In this document: positions 55,730 to 64,000 of the stretch, piece after piece
How positions within the stretch are numbered: the first letter of the stretch is position 1
Layout: the number at the start of each line of letters is the position of its first letter
From: Chthonomonadales bacterium
GTDB lineage: Bacteria > Armatimonadota > Chthonomonadetes > Chthonomonadales > CAJBBX01
Direction: 5' to 3'
DNA length: 64,000 bases
Assembly: GCA_027459625.1 (NCBI GenBank)
Contig: DAIDHP010000006.1
Coordinates: 91,295-155,294, forward strand
Made by a program: the position numbers and the translations under genes
The notes under the pieces: model-generated
What the model saw: the letters and a program-made list of their open reading frames with translations, nothing else
What the model was told of the DNA's origin: nothing
Database searches by the model: none

Positions 55730-58288
55730 TCAGTTAGATCCCATGAGGCTAACACGCACCATCGCGCAACCGTGCGCCAAAGGAACCGTTATATCCACTC
55801 TATCGCCATCATTCTTAACGTTGCAAGGATACCACATATCCCCGCCAGGGGTGATTGATTCCGCGCTAACGCGTTTCGGCATTCCCGGTAATCTTAGCAG
55901 TGACACCACGACCTCCTTCGCCTGCCCCCCGAAGACAACCGGTATGATGTACCCCAATGGCGTGGAAAACAGGTTGACCAGCGCGGAGCCGCGTTTCATC
56001 TCGATACAATGCGGCGTGAGAACCCATTTTTTCGCTCTCATCGCATCCATCAACGGCCCGTATTCCACATACCATTGGATTTTCTCCGCAGAGGGAGTAA
56101 TGCAGTGGTTGTTCGTGGGATACGGCGCGGTGGGATACGCTCCGAGGAAAAGATGATACTGGAAAAAGGCGTCGCTGAGCTTGTTGTCGTCCGAAGTCCA
56201 TAGAAGTGCGGGTTTTCGGAGGCAAAGGAAACTCACTCCGTTTGCAACGGTGGGATATCCGCCGAATTCCGCATAAACCCCGTCCAAATGACGTGCGAGG
56301 TCGAGTCGGCAGTCTTGGAAGTTGGCGAAGATCACCTTCCCATGCTCGTGCATTAAGGGACCTAATTTCGCCATCAGCGTTTTCCAGGAATTCACAAATG
56401 CGCGGCATGGTTTGCCCGTCCAACTCACCCCGTCATCCGCATTCGTGTTGTATAACCGCAGCCAATCCGTTCGGTCGATGCAGATTCCCGCGGAATCCGG
56501 AATCATTCGGATGTCGCGTCTGGCTTGGCGAAGAAGATGCGCTCGGTATGCAGGATCGCCCGGATCCACCACCCAGGCGTTGTAGCAGGTGCCGATGATG
56601 GGTTGCATATAGGCGTGAGGCATCTTGATTTTGAGATATTGCACCGGGTTCTGCCAGAGATTCGGGTCCGATGCAAGGGATGGATCTACCGGCTCGTCCT
56701 TCATATTTCGCCCAAACTCGGTAGTGTTGAAGTAGTCAAGCACGTAAAAACCGTGATCCTTCATCCATTTGGCATAGTCATTCAGTCGATCAAAGCTTGT
56801 CCAAAGCGGTTTTCCAGGCGGGCGTGGCTCGTCATTGGCTCTGTTCCATCGATCATACGGCTCCTTCAAAGGCGGAAGGAATTCACCCATATACGGGAAA
56901 TCATCCGAAAGTTTCCAGTTAACGCGAAAAGCCATCCGTTTATATAGCCCTACGTCAATGGGGTCCTCATTGCCGGAATAGGCTGCGCACCCTCCCATCT
57001 CATCCGCCATGGGATTCGGAGGATTAAAGTATTTCGGATACCGCTTCACCATCCAAGCCAGGCCTCCTCGCACATCCCCGGGGTGAACGACCAAGTCGTA
57101 ATGAAAACTCACCACATTCCCACCGCCCAAGCGGTGATTGGTCTGGATGAATTTCACATCACCATCGCTGCCGGTCATCAAAGACATGTCAAGCATCGTG
57201 TCCTTGGGCGATTCCGCCATCGTCAATCCCAAATCATGGTTCTCCAGAAGGAGTGTTGCGAGAGGAAGGGTGATGAGATTGCCTTGTGTATAAGAGCCAT
57301 TCGGGGTTTCCCCGAAGGAATAGACGCGATTACGCATGGGTTGAGGTATCAGCGGGTCATGCCAAGTTTGATTCAGCGTTGATTGATCCATTACTGGATC
57401 CTGCCATGCGGTCCAGAATCGAATGGTTTCAGGTTTTTTCCAAGTCAATCCCGTTACAATCGGAGAGGACCAGTATTTTCCATTTCCGCTCAGGTTCACC
57501 TCCCAACTTACTCCATCCTTCGTAGGGGAAAACACCTGAGTGATGATGAAACGATGCTTCTTGAAAAAGGAGATAAATGGCTGAGTGAAAACCAAGCCGC
57601 CGTCGGGAAGACGCCGAACTTTGCATTTTCCATCGGCTTTGCTCCCCGGAATCTCCGAAACACTTGATACCGGACAGACGATTCTTTTTCCACCTAATCT
57701 GAGCAGCACAATCTCCCCATCCTTTGAGAGGGAAACCGTCAAAACCGGTGACTTTACGACGTATTTGCCCACGGCGAGCGGCGTTGTGGAGGGATAACCG
57801 ATTAATACCGCATCCGCCCAATCCGCATGATCGCCATTGATGCCGTCCCCGCCATCGGTTACCACAAGCGTTAACTCCTTCGCCCCCTTAACTGAGACGC
57901 TGAGGAATTTCGCGGGCGTGGGGTTGCGCATGATGCCGCTGTCGTATAGCTTTTTCCCATCCGCATAAACCTGAAAGTCAATGCTGCTCTTGCCATAACT
58001 TTGCATCTCCTCGTCAACCCCAACCCATGATTCAAACCGTTCATACCGCCCGTTTAAATCGTATATGATCTTGCTGTTTGCATGCGTACCAATGCCGTAT
58101 TTGTACGTTTTTTCCCCTATGGTGATAGGATTTCCCTGCACGCTTTGATTGAATTGCAGGCTTCCCCAGTCTTGTTTGGCGTATATTGGGAATAGGTTGC
58201 TTAACTCCACCATTTGCGGTTTGATTTGCGCCAAGCTCGGAAGTGCAACTACCATCAACAATACGATAAAAGCTGCATTGATACGCAT
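55730..58288 (-). CDS. Exported NPCBM-domain glycosidase-like protein
   Basis: 852 aa. Signal peptide (AAFIVLLMVVALPSLAQ), then an NPCBM carbohydrate-binding module at about 30-170 (IGEKTYKYGIGTHANSKIIYDLNG, DFQVYADGKKLYDSG, ADWADAVLIGY). A beta-rich domain and a TIM-barrel-like C-terminal half follow, with VLDYFNTTEFGRN and GICIDRTDWLRLYN as candidate catalytic strands. The ATG at 58288 is nine bases after GGAGG, while the upstream ATG at 58297 is too close to it. The pattern recalls GH36/GH31-like and NPCBM alpha-galactosidase architectures, but I cannot assign a family. It is probably in an operon with GH28-like and 1193-aa genes. Confidence 0.85.
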   Translation of the reverse strand: MRINAAFIVLLMVVALPSLAQIKPQMVELSNLFPIYAKQDWGSLQFNQSVQGNPITIGEKTYKYGIGTHANSKIIYDLNGRYERFESWVGVDEEMQSYGKSSIDFQVYADGKKLYDSGIMRNPTPAKFLSVSVKGAKELTLVVTDGGDGINGDHADWADAVLIGYPSTTPLAVGKYVVKSPVLTVSLSKDGEIVLLRLGGKRIVCPVSSVSEIPGSKADGKCKVRRLPDGGLVFTQPFISFFKKHRFIITQVFSPTKDGVSWEVNLSGNGKYWSSPIVTGLTWKKPETIRFWTAWQDPVMDQSTLNQTWHDPLIPQPMRNRVYSFGETPNGSYTQGNLITLPLATLLLENHDLGLTMAESPKDTMLDMSLMTGSDGDVKFIQTNHRLGGGNVVSFHYDLVVHPGDVRGGLAWMVKRYPKYFNPPNPMADEMGGCAAYSGNEDPIDVGLYKRMAFRVNWKLSDDFPYMGEFLPPLKEPYDRWNRANDEPRPPGKPLWTSFDRLNDYAKWMKDHGFYVLDYFNTTEFGRNMKDEPVDPSLASDPNLWQNPVQYLKIKMPHAYMQPIIGTCYNAWVVDPGDPAYRAHLLRQARRDIRMIPDSAGICIDRTDWLRLYNTNADDGVSWTGKPCRAFVNSWKTLMAKLGPLMHEHGKVIFANFQDCRLDLARHLDGVYAEFGGYPTVANGVSFLCLRKPALLWTSDDNKLSDAFFQYHLFLGAYPTAPYPTNNHCITPSAEKIQWYVEYGPLMDAMRAKKWVLTPHCIEMKRGSALVNLFSTPLGYIIPVVFGGQAKEVVVSLLRLPGMPKRVSAESITPGGDMWYPCNVKNDGDRVDITVPLAHGCAMVRVSLMGSN

Positions 58289-58417
58289 TCCATTCATCCT
58301 CCGATTTCGAATTGGAAGTCATTCAAATTGCCAAGGAAAAAGCAAAGTTAATTTGATCTTGTCTTTGTGAGCGCATTGCGATATGCGTGAAGGCATGGCA
58401 TTGTGCCATGTACGCGA

Positions 58418-59848
58418 TTATTTGACCGTGATTTCTCTTGCAAACGGATTGCACTTCATAAGCCCGTCTTTCATATTGGTATTTCGCCGTCCGTTCACTT
58501 TCACATTATCCAGAGTTACGTTTTGAAAGAGATGAGTGTCATCGAAACCTGATATTTTAATCGCGGGGACGACTGCGCCGTTCGCCGTGATGTTCTTAAG
58601 CAACACTCCGTTCACGTGACCTCGCGTCTTATCATGCCCCCAGAAATCCTCGCCTATCCATCCATCGAACAAAGTGTTGCTCACATCCTCGATACGGATG
58701 TTTTCGAACCGGATATTGCTTATTGTCCCGGAATCGGAGACGAGAATTGCCAACGAGGCGCAATCACCGCCTTGTGAGAAGTCGTGGATGATGTCGCAAT
58801 CCTCGAAAAGCACATTGGTGATATTCACGCGGGTTTCGCTTGTGATTCCCAGTCCTCTCGCTCGCTCGTTCCAAACCACGCAGTTTCGAACCACGATGTT
58901 CTTCGATTCCTGTGCGGGCGGTGGCGAGGTGGTTTTTACGCATATCTCATCATCGTTATTGCGGAGGAAGCTATTCTCTACAAGCACATTCTGCGAATTG
59001 CAGATATCCACTCCGTCGCTGTTCTCCCTGCGACATATCTCCTTGATATTTCGGATGGTGATATCTCGCGAACCAAACATTCCCGCAACCCAGCAGGGAG
59101 CGTCCACGATGATAATTCCCTCCATGGTCACATGGTCGCAATTACGGAATACAAATGCGTTTCTCGCATGCCAGGGCAATCCGCTCATATCCAGGACGCC
59201 CCGACCCTTAATGGAGACGTTTTTAGCGTTCTCGGCTTCGATCAGATTCCTGTAGTTTTTCACACCTGACCAATCCTTCTCGACAGTCGGCTTTTCATCG
59301 GGCATGAGGATCGCTTTCACCACAGCGCCGCCAGAGAGGTAGAGGGTCTGCCCGCTGTGCATTCGCAGTATGCCGAGTTCATGGACCCCCGGCCCGTAAT
59401 AGATTACGTTCGGATCGTCAGGGTTCGGAATATCGGTTTGTAAAGGGTTTGCGAACAGATGCAGAGGATGGTCGATGGAGCCGTTCAACTCGATGGTTAG
59501 GTTGGAGGGATGGGAGAGATCAAAACAGATCGCGCCACTTTTTAGCGTTGCCTTAATCCCAAGGGAGAGAGGGCGAATGGTTACGCTGGTCAGCGGGTTG
59601 GCGGGGGTGATTTCCACATTAACTTTTCCGGAAAAATCGAAATAAGCGAAGGATGCCGGTCCGCCGCGAAGCGCCTGCGCCACATAGACGAACAAAGATT
59701 TGCCATCAATTTTGACCGAGTAATCGGAGGATTTGGGCTCCCCGGGGGGCCCGGGGTAGGTCATGAGATTGGAGGCTTGAGAAGCGGACATGGCGAACAA
59801 GCAGAGGTTCAGTATAAAAAGAGATGCGAGACCGTATGTGACACTCAT
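58418..59848 (-). CDS. Exported GH28-like pectin-fold glycosidase
   Basis: 476 aa with signal peptide (SLFILNLCLFAMSASQAS). Right-handed beta-helix repeats follow (VSIKGRGVLDMSGLPWHARN, VTMEGIIIVDAPCWV). GH28-like catalytic region: NSDGVDICNSQNVLVENSFL and NNDDEICVKT, the paired acidic loops. Related enzymes include polygalacturonases and rhamnogalacturonan or xylogalacturonan hydrolases; substrate is not decided here. It is the first gene of the cluster ending at 52110, and the GH53 galactanase elsewhere in the window fits a pectin diet. Confidence 0.88.
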   Translation of the reverse strand: MSVTYGLASLFILNLCLFAMSASQASNLMTYPGPPGEPKSSDYSVKIDGKSLFVYVAQALRGGPASFAYFDFSGKVNVEITPANPLTSVTIRPLSLGIKATLKSGAICFDLSHPSNLTIELNGSIDHPLHLFANPLQTDIPNPDDPNVIYYGPGVHELGILRMHSGQTLYLSGGAVVKAILMPDEKPTVEKDWSGVKNYRNLIEAENAKNVSIKGRGVLDMSGLPWHARNAFVFRNCDHVTMEGIIIVDAPCWVAGMFGSRDITIRNIKEICRRENSDGVDICNSQNVLVENSFLRNNDDEICVKTTSPPPAQESKNIVVRNCVVWNERARGLGITSETRVNITNVLFEDCDIIHDFSQGGDCASLAILVSDSGTISNIRFENIRIEDVSNTLFDGWIGEDFWGHDKTRGHVNGVLLKNITANGAVVPAIKISGFDDTHLFQNVTLDNVKVNGRRNTNMKDGLMKCNPFAREITVK

Positions 59849-59918
59849 CCGATACCCCCCCCTTCACAATTCCGAGCGAGAAGCCGCTTCGAATATCTTT
59901 TATCATAAGTTACGCGTC

Positions 59919-60159
59919 ATGGAGGGAATTTTACAATCTACGCTTGATGGAGTCAATCCGAGGGCGAAAACAGTTCATAGCGGAATGCGTCAACTTACCG
60001 GTTGTACCCCAAAGGGAACCTGCGAACGAACTATTAATGAATCTTAAGGAGTCAATCTCTCTGGAACTTGAAGGAGAGTACCTCAAGGATTTTGACCTTG
60101 CGGAAGAGCCATCCCTTCCGGCAAGTTTGGAGCTTGAAACGGACTATGCCAATGCTTAA
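59919..60159 (+). pseudogene. Relic of a HicB-family antitoxin
   Basis: From about 59965 the frame reads GRKQFIAECVNLPVVPQ, then NELLMNLKESISLELEGE and DLAEEPSL, matching the HicB/UPF0150 core (KQFIAEC...LPVVxQGxTxxELLxNLxEAIxLxLEGE). The expected first strand is not in that frame; an ATG at 59919 in another frame reads MEGILQSTLDGV and could supply it after a frameshift near 59965. The C-terminus stops normally and overlaps the hicA relic by 14 bases. Decayed, low-expression toxin-antitoxin DNA. Confidence 0.6.
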
Positions 60160-60268
60160 GGTATTATCCTACGATCGCGGGGTATGGTTATTTGTTTCGA
60201 TTGGCTTTCGGACTGTTTCCGGACAAGGCGGTCATGTTAAGTTAAGGAGCATTATGGAAAATGATTAA
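60146..60268 (+). pseudogene. Truncated HicA-family toxin relic
   Basis: 40 codons starting ATG at 60146, inside the end of hicB as in real hicBA loci. It reads MPMLKVLSYDRGVWLFVSIG, then FRTVSGQGGHVKLR, matching the start of HicA (xLPVLSGxExxxxLxxxGFxxVxxxGSHVKLR). The catalytic His survives in GGHVKLR (usual GSH), but the stop comes soon after, so about half the toxin is missing. It lies eight bases from the convergent glycosyltransferase stop. Confidence 0.65.
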
Positions 60269-60275
60269 TCCGGCA

Positions 60276-61436
60276 TTAAAAATAGGGACCGCTCATCATG
60301 TAGATCGCCGTGCCCACTAGGTTCAGATAGAGAAATCCCAAGGTTATCACCAGACGATGCGCCCATTGCGAATGGTAACGATCGGCGATAACGAAGAATA
60401 GCGGGAACGCGGTGATGAGAAAGCGCGGAATAGCCGATCCGCTGCTCCGAAAAAGGATGGAGACCAGCACCGCCCCCGCGAAAAACTTCAAGAGAAATGA
60501 ATACCTCGGATCCTTTAGCAGAAAAGCGTAGAAGAGGATGCACGCCATCAATGCGCAGTAACTCAATTCCAATATCAAGGGGAACCAGGATAAACCCGCC
60601 GTACCGACAATTGTTCGTGCGATAAATCCTGGGTATTTCCAGACGGGAAGGAAGTGCTGTTGCCAGTTGCCTTGCTCGGCGTGGAAGCTTGCAAACGGAT
60701 CGTGGAAGGCGATTCCGAAATAGCATATATGAACGCTTATCGCGATCAACGGCAAGAGTAATCCGCCTATCATGGCAAACGAAATGCGGGGAATCTTTCG
60801 CCGATAAAGGAGATAAACAATATTTATCACTATCGCCATATATGCGATATATCCCATCGGCCAGGTCAGGCATGCCAACGCCACGTATCCGCCGGTTTTC
60901 CACCACTTCTCCTCCTCCGCCGCCAGAAATCCGGCGAAGAGAAACGCGAAAAACAGCGACATGGAATATCCCGTGGCGAGAAAGACACCTGCGGGGGAGA
61001 TAGCCCACAGCAGCAGGCAAAGCCTTCGCGCAGAATCGTTAAGATATCGTCGGCAAAGCCGATCCAGGAAAATCATCGCCCACAGGGACGCCGCGCCGGA
61101 GACGATTAGCGCACTGTACGCGAGAGAGTAAAAATTGATCTTGAAAAACAGTAACAGGCTCAGGAAATGAATGAGGATGGGATAGAGCGGATAAAAGGCG
61201 ACACGGGGGTCGCCAAACTGGTAGCCATCGCGGGCGATTTGGATATAGACCCGAGCGTCCCCGCGCGTAATGACATGAAGAAAAGGATATGAATGTCGAA
61301 AAAAGATCCAGACGAAAAGCGCGACCGAGTAGGTGACCCCCACGCCCGCGAGCCAGTATTTTACCGGATCGCGCACTTGCATCCATACGTTTTTCAATGA
61401 GTGGGCGGCGGGGTTTTGGGATTGGATACTTTTCAT
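60276..61436 (-). CDS. PIG-V-like GT-C glycosyltransferase (membrane)
   Basis: 386 aa with about 9-10 hydrophobic helices. The first loop has HVITRGDARVYIQIARDGYQ, then FYPLYPILIHF, typical of PIG-V/mannosyltransferase-like GT-C enzymes that use lipid-linked sugars; a GDARxYxxIAxxGY core is the family mark. No function beyond lipid-linked sugar transfer can be claimed. It is the last gene of a minus-strand run from the ECF sigma factor and may be co-transcribed with the two exported unknowns upstream. Confidence 0.82.
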   Translation of the reverse strand: MKSIQSQNPAAHSLKNVWMQVRDPVKYWLAGVGVTYSVALFVWIFFRHSYPFLHVITRGDARVYIQIARDGYQFGDPRVAFYPLYPILIHFLSLLLFFKINFYSLAYSALIVSGAASLWAMIFLDRLCRRYLNDSARRLCLLLWAISPAGVFLATGYSMSLFFAFLFAGFLAAEEEKWWKTGGYVALACLTWPMGYIAYMAIVINIVYLLYRRKIPRISFAMIGGLLLPLIAISVHICYFGIAFHDPFASFHAEQGNWQQHFLPVWKYPGFIARTIVGTAGLSWFPLILELSYCALMACILFYAFLLKDPRYSFLLKFFAGAVLVSILFRSSGSAIPRFLITAFPLFFVIADRYHSQWAHRLVITLGFLYLNLVGTAIYMMSGPYF

Positions 61437-61508
61437 TTTTCCGTTTTGTTTGTTAAAACCTGGGAAATAATTCCCAGTGTAACTCCTGACGGTGGATTGT
61501 CAAATCAC

Positions 61509-62519
61509 TCAAGCTGGGGTTTTTCTCCTTCGCATTATCCAAATAAAAGCGATAAGGGTGAAAACGAACAGACCGGTCACCAACGCTTGGATAAGCCGCT
61601 CCCTGCTTTTAGCCCTCTCCGCCGCTTCGCGCAATTGGATGAGTTGGTGCGCGACGGAGCCGGTCCCTTGGAGTATCTGGTTCAGGGATTCTCCCGGGAA
61701 CTCCTGTTTCCCGCCCACCGGAACGCCGAAGCGATCGTCGAAGACCGTTTTCCCCTTTACGGACAGATTAAAGGCGGAGGAAGGAGGGGACTGGAAGCTT
61801 GCTTGAAGAATATGATACGTCCTTTTGAGGATTATTGGATATTTTCCATTATTCAAGTGCACGTGAAAATATGATACGGAATGTTGAGGTATCCAAACAC
61901 CCCCTATGCACTTTTTCCACCCCCCTATTTTCCAATTTAGAATTATCTTATTGTCTTGATTGTAACCGGTGATTTCCTTGGCGAGGTACCCGTGCTTTGC
62001 GTCAAGGTTCGCCTGGATGGTGATATCATCGCCATATTTACCTACCGCTGTCAGCACCCCTTTTTTTCGAATAATGACGAGATCTTTCAAGCTCGTAAGC
62101 CCTCTACCCAGAGGTGCGCAAGGTCCGGTGCACATATCTCCAAATGGCGGGGAGGGATGCGACGGTTTTGCCGTCATTATTGAGTTGGAACCCTCGATAA
62201 AGTTATTTCCTCCTCCCCCCGTTTGGATTATCAAGTCGGGATTATTCGCGTTCTTCGATATTATTTTATAGCACCCGTTTTTAGAGTATATCACCCATTC
62301 ACGACTTGGTACGGAGGGAGGAGGAGGGATATTTGCAATCACACGGTAAAAATGGGGATTATCATCGTAAACTATAATCCCTTGTAGCACTTGTTCATCG
62401 TTTTGGCGAAGGCGGAGGAGGATGTCGTTCGTGTTTTGCGCCACACTCGGTTTCGACAGAAGAAGGGAGGAAAACAAAAATATTAGTACCATGATATGGT
62501 ATGTCATTTTTCCATTCAA
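61509..62519 (-). CDS. Exported unknown protein with C-terminal membrane anchor
   Basis: 336 aa. Signal peptide (YHIMVLIFLFSSLLLSKPSVAQ) at the start and a single helix (LVTGLFVFTLIAFIWIMRRR) at the end, so it is anchored with the bulk outside. The central region has repeated beta-like strands (VLQGIIVYDDNPHFYRVIAN, TVFDDRFGVPVGGKQEF) and a Pro/Gly-rich loop. I see no family. A TTG at 62519, seven bases after GGGAG, is the likely start; ATG at 62507 is possible. It lies in the sigma factor-linked minus-strand run. Confidence 0.7.
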   Translation of the reverse strand: MNGKMTYHIMVLIFLFSSLLLSKPSVAQNTNDILLRLRQNDEQVLQGIIVYDDNPHFYRVIANIPPPPSVPSREWVIYSKNGCYKIISKNANNPDLIIQTGGGGNNFIEGSNSIMTAKPSHPSPPFGDMCTGPCAPLGRGLTSLKDLVIIRKKGVLTAVGKYGDDITIQANLDAKHGYLAKEITGYNQDNKIILNWKIGGWKKCIGGVWIPQHSVSYFHVHLNNGKYPIILKRTYHILQASFQSPPSSAFNLSVKGKTVFDDRFGVPVGGKQEFPGESLNQILQGTGSVAHQLIQLREAAERAKSRERLIQALVTGLFVFTLIAFIWIMRRRKTPA

Positions 62520-62619
62520 TGTCTTTCTCCCTTCGATCGACTGAAATTAACCGCAATGGTATTCTCACCTTGACATAAGATCTTAATGCATATTTTGCAA
62601 TTAGCTTTTAATAAAAGAA

Positions 62620-62973
62620 TCACTCGCAACAAACATAGGCCGTATCCCATTCAACCCTGCCATCTTGGATTTCCTTTGTCTGGTCAATAATGGTGCCTGT
62701 GCAATCAGGATTGGAATAAGTAGTAACTTGATATTCTAATGGTTGCGTTGCAGTCTGACAACCTTCGTAAGGATTAATACTGGCTCCGCAATCCAAAGGA
62801 GGATCTGGCATATATTCATAATATGAACCTGATAGATTACAATGACTCTGGGGCGGTTGAGCTTTCGGCGTTTCGAAGCAGGTCGCCCACACCACCGCCA
62901 CACAACTGATGACCAGGAAGAGGCTCGCCAGAAGCGTAAGCGTCGCTTTTCTTAAATTCCGTTTGCGATTCAT
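62620..62973 (-). CDS. Small cysteine-rich exported protein
   Basis: 117 aa. Signal peptide (LTLLASLFLVISCVAVVWA). The mature part has at least six Cys residues: CFETP, HCNLSG, DCGAS, GCQTA, DCTGT and CC near the end, suggesting a disulfide-bonded secreted peptide. AAAGGAG precedes the ATG. It sits between the ECF sigma factor and the anchored unknown. The function is unknown. Confidence 0.75.
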   Translation of the reverse strand: MNRKRNLRKATLTLLASLFLVISCVAVVWATCFETPKAQPPQSHCNLSGSYYEYMPDPPLDCGASINPYEGCQTATQPLEYQVTTYSNPDCTGTIIDQTKEIQDGRVEWDTAYVCCE

Positions 62974-63133
62974 CTCTCAATTCTCCTTTTCTCGAAATGC
63001 GTCCCCGTTTCCACCGTTCGGATATCCCCGCTTTTTTTGGTGCGAAAGCATCCCTCAAACCGGCGCGGAACGGGGACTTTTTCATCCCTCATAATATAAA
63101 ACGACGCAAACGAGCGAAAACCTACGGGTTGAG

Positions 63134-63157
63134 CGAAAAAAAATTAATTTTTTTTCG
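63134..63157. promoter_or_regulatory. 24-bp AT palindrome after the ECF sigma gene
   Basis: Perfect palindrome: CG, eight A, TTAA, eight T, CG. Wider flanks GGGT/ACCC on the minus strand allow a longer hairpin. It could be a T-rich terminator for the sigma gene or a site in the leader of the next gene. Confidence 0.4.
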
Positions 63158-63192
63158 AGACCCTCGCTTAATCTCACAGATGGATAATATCG

Positions 63193-63762
63193 TTAGCCTC
63201 CCGGGATGATGTATCCTTTGGCTCGCAGGATTTTTCGCAAGCGTCGTCTGGCTCTTCTTAGGGTTTGATCCACGGCTTCCTCGGAGATGTGAAGTGTTTC
63301 GGCAGTCTCCTTGGTCGATTGTTCGAAGAAACCATGCCGAACGAGAATGTCGATCTCCTTGTTTGTCAAATTCACCAGAGAGGCGATCGTATGCCGCATC
63401 AAATCCTTTTGCATCAATGCCTCCTCCGGGGTGATGGATTGTTGAAGGGGGATCATTGAAACGATTTCACCGTGGTTGCTTGCATATTCCTCCAAACTCG
63501 TTTCATATTGATACCGGCGGAGAAAATATCTCACTTGATCCGTCAAATGGTTCCGGGCGTAGGCGGCGAGGAAATGCTTGTTCGCGTTTTGGCATGTTTC
63601 GTTGCATTCCCCGAGGATGCATCCGTTCGGTCGCATCATCTTCTCGATAAACGTGATACGGCAATCCTCCGCATCCGCATGCGGCATCCGAAAATAATCC
63701 GCAAATTTGAGGATGATGTCGCTCAGGCACTTGAAGCAATTCTGATCAGAGTTCTGGCTCAT
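63193..63762 (-). CDS. ECF-type sigma factor, cysteine-rich
   Basis: 189 aa. Region 2 covers about 15-90 (LAAYARNHLTDQVRYFLRRY is its end) and region 4 has TPEEALMQ, LTNKEIDILVRHGF and the HTH ETAETLHISEEAVDQTLRRA. Unusual for the class, region 2 has at least six Cys (CFKC near the N-terminus, ADAEDC, CILGECNETC), which may bind zinc or respond to redox. GAGGAAGG precedes the ATG. It leads a minus-strand run including two exported proteins and a GT-C enzyme; no anti-sigma factor is seen. Confidence 0.85.
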   Translation of the reverse strand: MSQNSDQNCFKCLSDIILKFADYFRMPHADAEDCRITFIEKMMRPNGCILGECNETCQNANKHFLAAYARNHLTDQVRYFLRRYQYETSLEEYASNHGEIVSMIPLQQSITPEEALMQKDLMRHTIASLVNLTNKEIDILVRHGFFEQSTKETAETLHISEEAVDQTLRRARRRLRKILRAKGYIIPGG

Positions 63763-63924
63763 CGGTGCGCCTTCCTCTCAGGATATCATTTTCCCGCCTA
63801 ATACTTAAGAGTCGGGATTTCCAGTTTGCTTACGACCAGTGGAACTTTGAAATGGCATACGGAAATTGCAATTGTCTTTTTTTATCATAAATTTCTTTGT
63901 TTGTCAATTGATTTTATTTCCACT

Positions 63925-64000
63925 GTTATTGCTCAGCGAAAATGTCCGGGTTAGTTGCTCAGCGATTATGTCCGTATACTGAAAGGTATGGACACAATCA
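63925..64000 (+). mobile_element. Possible left end of an insertion sequence
   Basis: Two tandem motifs sharing GCTCAGCGA...ATGTCCG (63925-63948 and 63951-63974) come just before GAAAGG and an ATG at 63988 (MDTI...) running off the window. Paired GCTCAGCGA-type sequences at the tip of a transposase gene recall the ends of some IS elements. The call rests on pattern only; the transposase itself is outside. Confidence 0.4.

Overview
The window looks like chromosomal DNA of a free-living, probably Armatimonadota-like bacterium. The best taxonomic clue is the pseudopilin at 8069-8866: its N-terminus carries [12 protein letters not shown] and it ends in an H-x9-DG domain, a combination I associate with that phylum. 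A GHL10-type glycosidase, LacI regulation and many exported carbohydrate-active enzymes fit the same picture. This placement is inference; no rRNA is present.

Layout. 1-6439 (minus): a purine operon purL-purF-(membrane-anchored unknown)-purM-HAD phosphatase, cut by the window edge. 6440-6819: divergent promoter region with a consensus sigma-70 promoter for a LacI-type regulator (6820-7830). 8069-10421 (plus): pseudopilin, small lipoprotein, terminator, sialidase-like protein. 10548-22445 (minus): aldehyde dehydrogenase; a two-gene cassette of a SARP/BTAD regulator fused to an AAA-like ATPase plus a membrane AAA-like/14xWD40 protein; MFS exporter; cell-wall amidase; GH53 galactanase; group-2 sigma factor. 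22953-27083 (plus): SecD-P1-like membrane protein, DUF2089, SHOCT-like protein, WalJ-type MBL hydrolase, CBS-GGDEF cyclase. 27127-32701 (minus): RidA, hydrogenase accessory genes hypB-hypA-protease, an exported unknown overlapping a GHL10 glycosidase, a BON-like and a PII-like small protein. 33031-36221 (plus): M16 peptidase and pth, then tRNA-Pro. 36461-41425 (minus): two sulfatases, their anaerobic maturase and a GDPD. 41720-46746 (plus): serC, exported GH2, gnd-like dehydrogenase, orphan vsr.

46752-48212 is the accessory hot spot. Four ~190-bp repeats with terminal inverted repeats are arranged as two identical dimers (type a, 20-bp spacer, type b) that flank a REP-associated (Y1/HUH) transposase gene. 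48309-52013 (plus): ferredoxin-type aldo/keto reductase and a cytoplasmic GH2. 52110-59848 (minus): a three-gene exported polysaccharide cluster (GH28-like, NPCBM-glycosidase, 1193-aa unknown). 59919-60268: relics of a hicBA toxin-antitoxin pair. 60276-63762 (minus): PIG-V-like glycosyltransferase, two exported unknowns, a cysteine-rich ECF sigma factor. The last ~75 bp resemble the left end of an insertion sequence.

Functionally the window mixes housekeeping (purine and serine synthesis, peptidyl-tRNA hydrolase, sigma factors) with scavenging of plant or microbial polysaccharides (galactan, pectin-like, beta-galactosides, sulfated substrates). The anaerobic sulfatase maturase, hydrogenase maturation genes and an FNR-like site suggest at least occasional anoxic life. 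The two places most likely to hold something undescribed are the SARP-AAA / AAA-WD40 pair and the repeat-flanked transposase.
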